DNA of 34,580 bases, from positions 1 to 34,580 of IMG/VR virus record IMGVR_UViG_3300043446_005158; one strand, given 5' to 3'. This stretch comes from a virus. The notes below the pieces were generated by a model. It did not search any database. It was not told the DNA's origin and saw nothing but the letters and a program-made list of their open reading frames with translations. The position numbers and the translations under genes were made by a program. Shown here piece by piece: positions 1 to 7,738 of the stretch (its first letter is position 1; each line of letters begins with the position of its first letter).

Positions 1-929
1 ATCGAGAGCGAGTGAAAATCGAAACAAGTTTGGAGCACGTTCAAAAACTGATTCAAAATATCAACCCAGTAACCCACAGAATCCATAGCTTCTACAACCA
101 AGTAGGTGCCAACAGTGGAAGATTTACGTGCGCCGGGGCGACCAAGACCGCAAAAACCAAAGTAAAAACGACATTCGCGGTGAACCTGCAGCAAGTCCCG
201 CGATCGAAATCGTTCCGAGAATCTTTTGTAGCATCTCCCGGATACAAGTTGATAATTGCGGATTACTCGCAAATGGAACTCCGTTTGCTTGCAGAGCTTG
301 CCGACATCCCGCAAATGCAAGAAGCATACAACACGGATATAGATCTGCACACACTGACAGCAAGTTTAGTGAACGACTGTGACATATCTGAAGTAACAAA
401 ACAACAGAGGCAGATGGCAAAAGGGGCTAACTTCGGGTTTATCTATGGAATTGGGTTCAGAAAGTTCAAAACTTACGCAGCGGCATCCTTCGGTGTGCAA
501 CTGAGCCTATCTGAGAGCAAGATACTACACAGCAAGTTCCACAGTGCGTACCCACGTCTAAGGGAATGGCATCGTCAGCGCGGTGCTCTGGTTCAAGATG
601 GCTGGTGTTACACCAGGACCGCTTTAGGACGGCGCAGGCTGCTGTCGTATGACGATGCTCGCATGACCATCGCGGCTAATACGCTAATCCAAGGCACAGG
701 TGCGGATATTTTGAAAGTAGCGCTTGGCGAACTAAACGAATACCTGAATGATGACGTGCGTCTGATCGCAGTCGTGCACGACGAATGCGTATTAGAAGTA
801 AAAGAAGGGCTAGAGAATTACTGGAAGGATAAGCTTGCAGAAATCATGGTTAACGCTGGTGCCTCTGTATTCCATAAAACCAGATTGGTGGCAGAACCCG
901 GCATAGGCGATGACTGGTCAGCGAAGTAA
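1..929 (+). CDS. polA: DNA polymerase I (family A), C-terminal part; 5' end outside window
   Basis: Replicative phage DNA polymerase. The frame is open to the left window edge, so the exonuclease part and true start are missing; the GTG at 12 is only the first in-window start-type codon. Counting from that codon, motif A (DYSQMELR) has its metal-binding Asp at residue 84. Motif B (RQMAKGANFGFIYG, 133-146) keeps the R, K, F and Y of the O-helix, and motif C (VVHDE) is at 254-258. These are the palm and fingers signatures of family A enzymes. The residue matching E. coli Phe762 is Phe141. Between GRF (36-38) and NLQQ (58-61) there are about 14 more residues than in E. coli Pol I. It heads a + strand replication block. 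Identification is near certain. Confidence 0.97.
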   Translation, partial: RERVKIETSLEHVQKLIQNINPVTHRIHSFYNQVGANSGRFTCAGATKTAKTKVKTTFAVNLQQVPRSKSFRESFVASPGYKLIIADYSQMELRLLAELADIPQMQEAYNTDIDLHTLTASLVNDCDISEVTKQQRQMAKGANFGFIYGIGFRKFKTYAAASFGVQLSLSESKILHSKFHSAYPRLREWHRQRGALVQDGWCYTRTALGRRRLLSYDDARMTIAANTLIQGTGADILKVALGELNEYLNDDVRLIAVVHDECVLEVKEGLENYWKDKLAEIMVNAGASVFHKTRLVAEPGIGDDWSAK

Positions 930-953
930 AGTTTCCGCAGAACACCACCTCAA

Positions 954-1442
954 ATGGACTTAGTAAAAATCCCACGTGGTCCGGAGAAAGAGATTTTCAC
1001 CATCAGATCCGGCGACCAGTACTTCGCTTTCATCACAGGGGAGGAGGACATCTTTCTAATAGACGAAGCTTTCGAATCGCCTTTAGTCGCGAGTAATAAA
1101 GCCAGGGCTCTCAAGCGCCAGCACAAAATTCAAGTAAATCTAAAAAAGACAAAGAAACCTAATATCAAGAGTAAACTTCAGCCAAAATGTGTCTTATACA
1201 CTGAGGCTGAAGTGGCCAAGCTGACGCACCTACGGTTTCGTGAGACTTGGTTGATCTGCGCACCGAAAGGTGGTTATGTAGCTAATGTCATGCAAAATAA
1301 AAAAGTAGTAGAATACACAGACACTATGGAAAACGCGAAAGCCTTTACGACATACGAAAGTGCTTCCGATTACGTTAAAACCTTAGATATGGTTGTGAAA
1401 AAAGGGCACAATCTAAGAAGGTGTTTCACTAGGACAGATTGA
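954..1442 (+). CDS. Hypothetical protein, 162 aa, lysine-rich middle
   Basis: I do not recognise this family. It begins with ATG 24 bases after the polymerase stop and reads in the same direction, so it is probably co-transcribed. The N-terminal 60 residues look like a compact acidic domain with aromatic beta-type segments. A basic linker follows (roughly 68-93, many K and R), and then a C-terminal half of mixed alpha/beta character ending in a basic tail. No membrane segment or known motif is visible. The basic linker beside replication genes would suit nucleic acid contact, but that is inference. Coding status rests on length, position and the absence of a competing frame. Confidence 0.75.
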   Translation: MDLVKIPRGPEKEIFTIRSGDQYFAFITGEEDIFLIDEAFESPLVASNKARALKRQHKIQVNLKKTKKPNIKSKLQPKCVLYTEAEVAKLTHLRFRETWLICAPKGGYVANVMQNKKVVEYTDTMENAKAFTTYESASDYVKTLDMVVKKGHNLRRCFTRTD

Positions 1443-1484
1443 CTCGATCCGAGTTAATATTTAAACATACGAAGTAAGCCTAAA

Positions 1485-2321
1485 ATGCGCCGTCGATTTG
1501 CGGGCCAAGCTATCGAAGGCTCGGGTGCTAATCCTTCGGATACCCTGGCGACGGTCACCGAAGCACTAAAAATAGCTCTTAAAAGCTCCAGAGGCGGTCG
1601 ATTAGGTGCCGGGACAGAAGAAGAACGAGTGGAGGGGGCGAGCGCCGTTCCGGCAATTGCCACGGGGCAGCCCACAGTGGCATCTCCTGCCGCAGCGGCA
1701 GCTCCTGCGATGGATATCGCTAAATTACGCTCGGCTTTAGGCATCGACGAACTGATGTCTTCGCTAAAGACCGCAGGAACCCAAACGGAAACTCCAGAAT
1801 TCAAAATGCCAGAATTCGAGATGCCTCAATTCGAGGCTCCGGACTGGCAGTCGATGATGCCTGATTTTGAAAGCCTGATCAAGCAATACATGCCGCAACA
1901 GAACACGGAAAGCACGAGTGAGAACACAACGGCGGGGGACCAAACGACAGGAACTCAGCCTGTCGCAGCATCTCAGAAACCGGTTGGGACAAAGGTTAAC
2001 GTTGGGGGCAAAACCTACAACTTGAGTCGAGCAGGCGGGGTAGGTTTAGGAGGGCAAGACATTAAAAACATGCAGAAGTTAGGGTTCACCAAATCTCAAA
2101 TATCTAAAGCAGCGGCACAAGCAACAACAGCGGGTGCAAGAATCTCTACAGGCGCCAAAAACCTATTAGGAAAAATGCAGCCGGCCAAAAAACAGCCTTC
2201 CACGCAGGCAAAATCTACTGCTAAGAACATTACCGGATCAGCGCGCCAAGCGATAGCGCGAACCGCGGCAAGGCCAGCGGCAAAGCCAGCGGCAAGTAAA
2301 GCATCCCGCGGTAAAAAGTAA
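1485..2321 (+). CDS. Low-complexity Ala/Lys-rich protein, paralogue of the next gene
   Basis: Function unknown. 278 residues with two ordered islands in otherwise low-complexity sequence. The first is LRSALGIDELMSSL, near residues 80-94. The second, near 170-210, starts with KVNVGGKTYNL and ends with GFTKSQISKAA. Between them lie short repeats of the form (F/P)EMP (residues 104-117) and a Ser/Thr/Gln-rich stretch. The C-terminus is Ala/Lys/Arg-rich, ending in SRGKK, and could bind nucleic acid or act as a flexible tail. Both islands recur in the same order in the protein starting at 2334, so the two genes are a tandem duplication that has diverged. The start ATG follows an AT-rich leader. Virion-associated or DNA-binding roles are both possible. 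Confidence 0.8.
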   Translation: MRRRFAGQAIEGSGANPSDTLATVTEALKIALKSSRGGRLGAGTEEERVEGASAVPAIATGQPTVASPAAAAAPAMDIAKLRSALGIDELMSSLKTAGTQTETPEFKMPEFEMPQFEAPDWQSMMPDFESLIKQYMPQQNTESTSENTTAGDQTTGTQPVAASQKPVGTKVNVGGKTYNLSRAGGVGLGGQDIKNMQKLGFTKSQISKAAAQATTAGARISTGAKNLLGKMQPAKKQPSTQAKSTAKNITGSARQAIARTAARPAAKPAASKASRGKK

Positions 2322-2333
2322 GAAATACGATCG

Positions 2334-3524
<1,191 letters not shown>

Positions 3525-3548
3525 TAAGCTGCCTAAAAAGAGCCCAGC

Positions 3549-4127
3549 ATGCTTATCAAAGATAAATACGTGCTGTCTCTGATAAAAGAGACCAAAAGAC
3601 TAAATCTACAAATAACGGCACAAGACAGTGGGCACGCACAGGCGCAAGCAGGAGATATCTCACGTTCGTTAGGGGCGGAAAAATACAACCTTAATTACAG
3701 CAACTGCGAAGAAGATTTACTATCAAAACTATTTAGAGATCTCGCTGAGAACAATTTCACCCACGGTGAATGCCGCGAGTGGGAAGGAACGTTTACGAAC
3801 AACGTTCCGTGTACATACGTCTTGGGGTCCAGGCACTACATAAGAACAATAATCTTGAAATACTTAGATATCCCCAAAGACGGCGTCACAGCAAAACCTA
3901 AATGTCTGTGTAAGAAATGTATAAATCCATATCATTTCACCTACGTCCAAGGCAAAAACGAGAAAATCTCATGCGGCGACAGGAAATTGGTAGTAGCCTA
4001 CCGGAGCCAAGGTGTCGGGATCCCCCAGATAGCCGCGGCTCTCAACGTCCACCGATCGACTATTTACAGACAACTAAGCAATGAACTTGTTTCTAATGGG
4101 CCTGAAAGTCACCGCAACGGCGGATGA
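3549..4127 (+). CDS. HNH-derived zinc-binding protein with C-terminal HTH, catalytic His missing
   Basis: Probable DNA-binding protein. Residues 75-133 follow the layout of HNH_3-type homing endonucleases: CxxW-like CREWEG at 75-80, a basic strand-helix segment, then C119, C121, C124 and INPYH (125-129). In active members a His lies seven residues before the second zinc Cys (as in the HNH protein at 30903: LHRCGNRRCCNPEH). Here that position is Pro117, so nuclease activity looks lost. Residues 156-176 (GIPQIAAALNVHRSTIYRQL) form a resolvase-like HTH. Two further proteins in this window (23332 and 24631) share the same degenerate CxNPYH motif. The 3' end overlaps the SSB-like gene by up to 47 bases, which suggests translational coupling. 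A regulator is more likely than a nuclease; this is inference. Confidence 0.75.
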   Translation: MLIKDKYVLSLIKETKRLNLQITAQDSGHAQAQAGDISRSLGAEKYNLNYSNCEEDLLSKLFRDLAENNFTHGECREWEGTFTNNVPCTYVLGSRHYIRTIILKYLDIPKDGVTAKPKCLCKKCINPYHFTYVQGKNEKISCGDRKLVVAYRSQGVGIPQIAAALNVHRSTIYRQLSNELVSNGPESHRNGG

Positions 4128-4725
4128 CAACGACGGCATTGTGAACGTCTTAGCTGAAGCGCTTCCCTCGAACGACAAAAGAGTTGAAACCAAATTCCAA
4201 CTCCTGCAACAATCGAATCACTACGTCGGGAAATTACTTAAAAAATTGGAAGTAGGACAAACCGTGTTAGCGATGGGTCCTACTAAACCGACAATCGATG
4301 GTGTGCTTAAGATGCAACCCATGCTGATTGTCACAGAAGATAATTTCGAGGATCTTCTCGCTATTAACGTCTTCATGGCCACGGGGGGTCTCGGTCCGAA
4401 AGCCGACGAAGTCGAGCTCTCAGACACAACCGTAACCAATCGTTCACTTGCGTGGCAAACAGAAGAAAACGAAACCGCTTGGTTTAAAATGACAGCTTGG
4501 GGTGAGCTGTCTAAACAACTCGCCGAGCTTGCACCAGGCACACCCACTATCGCGGTAGGCAAGGTTTCGACGAGTGAAAAGGATGATAGGAATTATCTTA
4601 ACTACACAGTAGATAAGATCCTCTATCTCCCCAAATCCTCTAAGCAAACGCCAAAAAAAGCTGTTGATCCCGAAAAGGGTAAAGTGGCTGCTGCTGCTAT
4701 TGGTTCTATCGATTTCTCCCTCTGA
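4081..4725 (+). CDS. Single-stranded DNA-binding protein-like (OB fold)
   Basis: Likely coats single-stranded DNA at the phage fork. The C-terminal half (about 96-190) has SSB-type order: an INVFMATGGLG opening strand, then TVTNRSLAWQ, then the W-F-K-M-TAWGELSKQLAEL segment matching the WF(R/K)xxxxGKLAE region of SSBs. VGKVSTSEK and a final strand before a Lys-rich linker follow. The N-terminal half (about 30-90) may be a second, divergent OB fold. The protein ends AIGSIDFSL, a short acidic-hydrophobic tip loosely like SSB tails, though the classic DDDIPF is absent. ATG 4081 overlaps the upstream gene by 47 bases; ATG 4096 is an alternative. Position between polymerase and primase-helicase fits. 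Homology is by pattern only. Confidence 0.6.
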   Translation: MNLFLMGLKVTATADDNDGIVNVLAEALPSNDKRVETKFQLLQQSNHYVGKLLKKLEVGQTVLAMGPTKPTIDGVLKMQPMLIVTEDNFEDLLAINVFMATGGLGPKADEVELSDTTVTNRSLAWQTEENETAWFKMTAWGELSKQLAELAPGTPTIAVGKVSTSEKDDRNYLNYTVDKILYLPKSSKQTPKKAVDPEKGKVAAAAIGSIDFSL

Positions 4726-4738
4726 TTAACTACTAACC

Positions 4739-5554
4739 ATGGTCTTCATCGCTGGTCAATTTTCCCAAGACGAAATTCTGTGTAACGTACCGCCGCACAC
4801 ACTTCGTATTGATCTCCAGGCCCGACGCTGGAAGTCCGACGTCGACCCGGATTCTGCCATTGTCGATCGAAACGACAACGGTATTCCAATCGAGTTTGTT
4901 TTAGTCGGATTCACTCCGTACTTTGGCAACCTCGGTATGCGCAATCAAGAAGAATTCTTGCGCATCGCATACATCGGAGTGAGCCCAAATCACAGGTTGC
5001 TTCCGCCCCGTTGCGTCACGACCTCAATGATTTCGGGTAAATCTTCGCAAAAGAACTTCATTAGTTATTTCCAAACTCTCTACAACAATCGAATTAACTG
5101 CGCATCAGTCATTACCACGACGAAATTCGTGACTCGCAGCTTCAATGAGCGCGATCCCATGACCGGTGCTGACGGCGCGAAAATCAACTTCAACGCTCTC
5201 GAATTCTCGGATCGACCGCCATCAAATGATGAAGAAACAAAGTTGATTGAGGATATCAACAGCTGGCTTGTCGATAAGGGAGGGAATCTATGCGCATCCG
5301 CATTGAAGTCCCATATCCCTGGCTCCGATTTAGTGGAACTACCCCTGGGGGCGGATCACACCGAGATCAAAGCTCGATTCGCCGCTGAGAGAGGAACCCC
5401 TCCAGAGCGCTCATTTGCTAGCGCGGCGCCAGCGAAGGCTTTGAAAGCTGCGGAAGCAGAAGAAAAAGTCGAAAATGAGCCGCCTAGCGCCAAAGCAAAA
5501 AAACCAATCGAGCTAACCGCAGAGCAAGCCAAAGCTCTGGGGATCGATTTTTAA
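4739..5554 (+). CDS. Conserved-looking hypothetical replication-block protein, 271 aa
   Basis: I do not recognise the family. ATG sits in CCATGG, 13 bases after the SSB-like stop. Residues 1-190 look like a globular beta-rich domain (for example IEFVLVGFTPYFGN near 50 and SVITTTKFVTRSF near 120). After that comes an Ala/Glu/Lys-rich flexible stretch (about 225-262) and the C-terminal tip TAEQAKALGIDF. The IDF ending resembles the IDFSL ending of the preceding SSB-like protein, so both may present a short hydrophobic tip to a partner; this is speculative. A hairpin terminator follows immediately, marking the end of this transcription unit. Role inferred only from context. Confidence 0.8.
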   Translation: MVFIAGQFSQDEILCNVPPHTLRIDLQARRWKSDVDPDSAIVDRNDNGIPIEFVLVGFTPYFGNLGMRNQEEFLRIAYIGVSPNHRLLPPRCVTTSMISGKSSQKNFISYFQTLYNNRINCASVITTTKFVTRSFNERDPMTGADGAKINFNALEFSDRPPSNDEETKLIEDINSWLVDKGGNLCASALKSHIPGSDLVELPLGADHTEIKARFAAERGTPPERSFASAAPAKALKAAEAEEKVENEPPSAKAKKPIELTAEQAKALGIDF

Positions 5555-5581
5555 GCTAGAGTTATCTGAGCCAAGGTAAAG

Positions 5582-5606
5582 AGCGGTCTAACGGCCGCTT
5601 TTTTTT
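5582..5606 (+). terminator. Rho-independent terminator
   Basis: A 7-bp stem (AGCGGTC / GGCCGCT, one G-T pair) closes a TAAC loop at 5582-5599 and is followed by an uninterrupted T tract (5599-5606). It lies 27 bases after the stop at 5554 and ends the first + strand replication unit. It also meets the 3' end of the minus-strand gene 5605-5853. Confidence 0.85.
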
Positions 5607-5853
5607 ATTCTTCTAAGAGGGTCGGGTGCGCAACCTCTTTTGGAGAGAGCAACTCATCAAAAGCAGGAAGAATAACCCCATTCCTTGCGCACCAAGAAAC
5701 TAGACGAGAGAATAAACTGTTCCTAACTAAATACTGTTTATGCACAGATTCAAAAACCACTTTCATTTGCTCTCGATCAAGCTTGGCGAAATCTTCGCAA
5801 ACTCGTTTGTGTAAAAACTCCTGCTCTGTATTAAGCCATTCCAGATTTAACAT
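5605..5853 (-). CDS. NblA-like phycobilisome degradation protein (putative)
   Basis: NblA proteins are about 55-65 residue helical adaptors that bind phycobiliproteins and hand them to a Clp protease, dismantling the antenna. This 82-residue protein carries an NblA-like series: LNTEQEF (7-13), then R and ED, AKLDREQM (23-30), and a helix ending KQYLVRNSLFSRLV (39-52). These match the family patterns LSLEQEF, LSREE and (K/R)xNLIxxLL. About 30 extra C-terminal residues (SWCARNGVILPAF onward) are unusual for the family. It is the only minus-strand gene inside the replication block, a typical placement for an independently acquired cargo gene, with its own upstream AT-rich region. Some freshwater cyanophages are known to carry nblA. 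Assignment is by eye and could be wrong; the alternative is an unrelated small helical protein. Confidence 0.5.
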   Translation of the reverse strand: MLNLEWLNTEQEFLHKRVCEDFAKLDREQMKVVFESVHKQYLVRNSLFSRLVSWCARNGVILPAFDELLSPKEVAHPTLLEE

Positions 5854-5876
5854 AATCTACAGAATGCACTAACGTC

Positions 5877-5882
5877 ATAATA
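5877..5882 (-). promoter_or_regulatory. Possible -10 element for the NblA-like gene
   Basis: Read on the minus strand the bases are TATTAT, a good -10 match about 24 bases upstream of the start codon at 5853. No convincing -35 is visible. Upstream, the + strand holds a direct repeat ACCGGA-TAG-ACCGGA (5892-5906) that could be an operator shared by the two divergent genes. Confidence 0.3.
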
Positions 5883-5945
5883 GGCAGCATTTACCGGATA
5901 GACCGGAAATTTTGGTTAAACTCTGACAGCTCGAAACCCAGACCA

Positions 5946-6488
5946 ATGGCAGACTCCTTCTATCAGCTCCCAAACGGCGTCACCCACGCGCTGATAAAGC
6001 ACAGTTTCATCACAGGCTCAGTTCTAGTCCCATTCGATCCGCTGTCGATATTGAGCGACCAGCTCAGACGTCACAACTTTAACGTCGTCGAGAACAAGGA
6101 CGAAACAAACCTGATGGATCCTGTCTGGTGGGTCGGCCAGAAAGAAAAAAAGTTTGATTGGGTCATAGCAGCAACAACAGGTTTAGGAGACTACACAGAG
6201 TATATACTTGAATACGGTATTCAGATTGCAACACAAGGTATAGCCGTTCTAGATAGGCTGTCGTTCATAGAACCAGTAGCCAAACGTAAAAGCTTTCTGT
6301 TAGCAAACAAGATCAGCAATATGATTGTTCTCAATCCACGTCCTAAATTCCGAGCCATCGGTTCCACGCGGGATTCCGTCACCAGCTGCTGGTTTGTTTT
6401 CCAACGCCCTGAGCAGTGGCACGACGGAACTCAGATAACCTTTGGTCTGGACTGGGACCGTGTCGACCCTCTGCCCTCTTTAACATGA
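5946..6488 (+). CDS. DNA methyltransferase-like protein lacking the catalytic motif
   Basis: The architecture recalls phage adenine methyltransferases of the class I SAM fold. A motif-I-like strand and turn VLVPFDPLSIL (26-36) is followed by a strand NVVEN near 46-50. FDWVIAATT (70-78) sits where active enzymes have FDWIVxNPP(Y/F). After that come IAVLDRLSFIEPVAKR (about 99-114) and a final WFVFQRP strand. The NPPY/DPPY tetrad is absent (AATT instead), so methyl transfer to adenine is unlikely unless a different residue substitutes. It overlaps the next gene by ATGA (6485-6488). It could be a methyl-transfer-dead DNA-binding remnant or an unrelated Rossmann protein. Identification is moderate because it rests on pattern order only. 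Confidence 0.5.
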   Translation: MADSFYQLPNGVTHALIKHSFITGSVLVPFDPLSILSDQLRRHNFNVVENKDETNLMDPVWWVGQKEKKFDWVIAATTGLGDYTEYILEYGIQIATQGIAVLDRLSFIEPVAKRKSFLLANKISNMIVLNPRPKFRAIGSTRDSVTSCWFVFQRPEQWHDGTQITFGLDWDRVDPLPSLT

Positions 6489-6850
6489 CAATGACTCGCC
6501 GCCAAAAGTTCGACAAATTTCAACGAGATGTTCTGGATCAACTCACAAAAACAAATACACTTCTCGAAAAAATTACAGCCCTATTGGTATCAGAACAACT
6601 CCTCCAGGAGTGCGTCTCACCTGAGGGAACCGCTAGATCTGCCTCTGAGTGCGCGGAGATTATTACCGACTCTTATTGCGCAGGTCTTTGCCTCGCCGAA
6701 GAGCTGAGCAGCCGTAACAGGGATTTTAATTACCAAAAATCTGAATTCTTTTTGGATTCCGATGAAGACGAAAGCACTGAGCAGGACCAGAATGAAGACG
6801 ATGACGATGATGAAGATACAGACTCTCGACCGTTTCAGATGTCGTTCTAA
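6485..6850 (+). CDS. Small protein with acidic C-terminal tail
   Basis: Function unknown. The start chosen is the ATG at 6485, which overlaps the upstream stop as ATGA, giving 121 residues; the frame extends 69 bases further upstream inside the previous gene. The N-terminal 45 residues are basic and helical (RRQKFDKFQRDVLDQL, then LLEKITALLVSEQLL), suggesting a coiled coil. A Cys-containing middle (ECAEIITDSYCAGLCLAEEL) follows. The tail is strongly acidic (about 95-113, mostly D and E) and ends SRPFQMSF. An acidic tail with a terminal aromatic in a replication operon resembles partner-recruiting tails of SSB-like proteins, but no OB fold is evident. Confidence 0.7.
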   Translation: MTMTRRQKFDKFQRDVLDQLTKTNTLLEKITALLVSEQLLQECVSPEGTARSASECAEIITDSYCAGLCLAEELSSRNRDFNYQKSEFFLDSDEDESTEQDQNEDDDDDEDTDSRPFQMSF

Positions 6851-6888
6851 AATCAAATAGTAAACTAAAGGTTAATCGACACAAAAAT

Positions 6889-7665
6889 GTGTCCCAAACC
6901 AGAGTTACGCTAAACGGCCTGAGGCACTACAACTGCGCAGGAGTACCCAAACCTCTTCCATCCGTTACAAGTGTCCTATCGGCCACGCAGACGGAGGAAA
7001 CGCGTAAAAAACTAGCGCACTGGAATCTAATGAATCCTGGTGCGCTAGAAAACGCTGCTGCGCGGGGTTCCTTCATCCACAACGCTGTAGAGAACTACAT
7101 CAGAGGGCTAGCTGTACACCCTGCGGATGATGTTCTCGCATACTGGAAAGGTATGCCGGAAAAATTGGATGAACTTCTGGACGAAGGAACCGTTCTATGG
7201 AGTGAGAAGCCGTACAACCAACCTCAGTGGTCTAGGTATGTAGGAGAAGACGGTATCGGCAGGATCCATTACTATGACGAAAATACAGGTCACGGATACG
7301 CCGGTTGCTGTGACATCATTTATAGAGATGTAAATGGAGAAATTATTCTCGGCGACTTTAAAACTTCAGTAGGTCCCTACTCAGCTAACTTCCCAAAAGC
7401 AAAAGATAACCTTCCAGATAACGTCAAAAAATCCTTAATAAGTGGAGTCTTTAAACTAAAGAAAACGCAACTACAATTAGCTGCTTACACACTGGCAGCG
7501 GAAACTTGTCTAGACATAAAAATAGACAAGACCCAGATAATCGTATCGACTCCACTGCCAGAGTACCCCGTTCAAGTTTTCACTTTTAGTAGAGCACAAG
7601 TCGAAAAACACGTTGAACAATGGCTGCAGGTTTTGCGGCAATTTTATGAATCTGCCAATAAGTGA
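6889..7665 (+). CDS. PD-(D/E)XK nuclease (Cas4/RecB-like exonuclease family)
   Basis: Predicted DNA exonuclease for recombination or replication. Motifs in order: GSFIHNAVENY (His about 65), GYAGCCDIIY (Asp about 142), ILGDFKTS (the D-x-K catalytic core, about 153-160), and QLQLAAYTLA (about 201-210), the QxxxY motif of RecB/Cas4-like nucleases. Length (258 aa) suits a stand-alone phage enzyme. The start is the GTG at 6889, inside ATGTG; the overlapping ATG at 6887 opens a different frame that stops after eight codons. No iron-sulphur cysteine cluster typical of Cas4 is evident. It lies between the small acidic-tail protein and the primase-helicase, so it belongs with replication and recombination. 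Confidence 0.85.
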   Translation: MSQTRVTLNGLRHYNCAGVPKPLPSVTSVLSATQTEETRKKLAHWNLMNPGALENAAARGSFIHNAVENYIRGLAVHPADDVLAYWKGMPEKLDELLDEGTVLWSEKPYNQPQWSRYVGEDGIGRIHYYDENTGHGYAGCCDIIYRDVNGEIILGDFKTSVGPYSANFPKAKDNLPDNVKKSLISGVFKLKKTQLQLAAYTLAAETCLDIKIDKTQIIVSTPLPEYPVQVFTFSRAQVEKHVEQWLQVLRQFYESANK

Positions 7666-7721
7666 AACACCTTCTTAAGGGCGCCTTCCACTGCGCTGCA
7701 AGGGGTTTCGTGGCAGAATGA

Positions 7722-7735
7722 CCTGACGTCAGGAG
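7722..7735 (+). promoter_or_regulatory. Palindrome overlapping Shine-Dalgarno of the primase-helicase gene
   Basis: CCTGACGTCAGG (7722-7733) is a perfect 12-bp palindrome. The AGGAG Shine-Dalgarno (7731-7735) overlaps its right arm, three bases before ATG 7739. Just upstream, TGGCAGAAT (7711-7719) looks like an extended -10. A protein or RNA hairpin on this site would block translation start. The same CCTG-N4-CAGG pattern recurs at 18439-18450. Confidence 0.45.
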
Positions 7736-7738
7736 ACC

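Noticed and set aside
6887-6913. ATG at 6887 as start of the nuclease gene
   Set aside because: That frame stops after eight codons; the nuclease frame begins with the overlapping GTG at 6889.
6889-7665. Cas4 and hence a CRISPR adaptation locus
   Set aside because: No cas1 or cas2, no repeat array and no iron-sulphur cysteines; the gene is a stand-alone phage-type PD-(D/E)XK nuclease.
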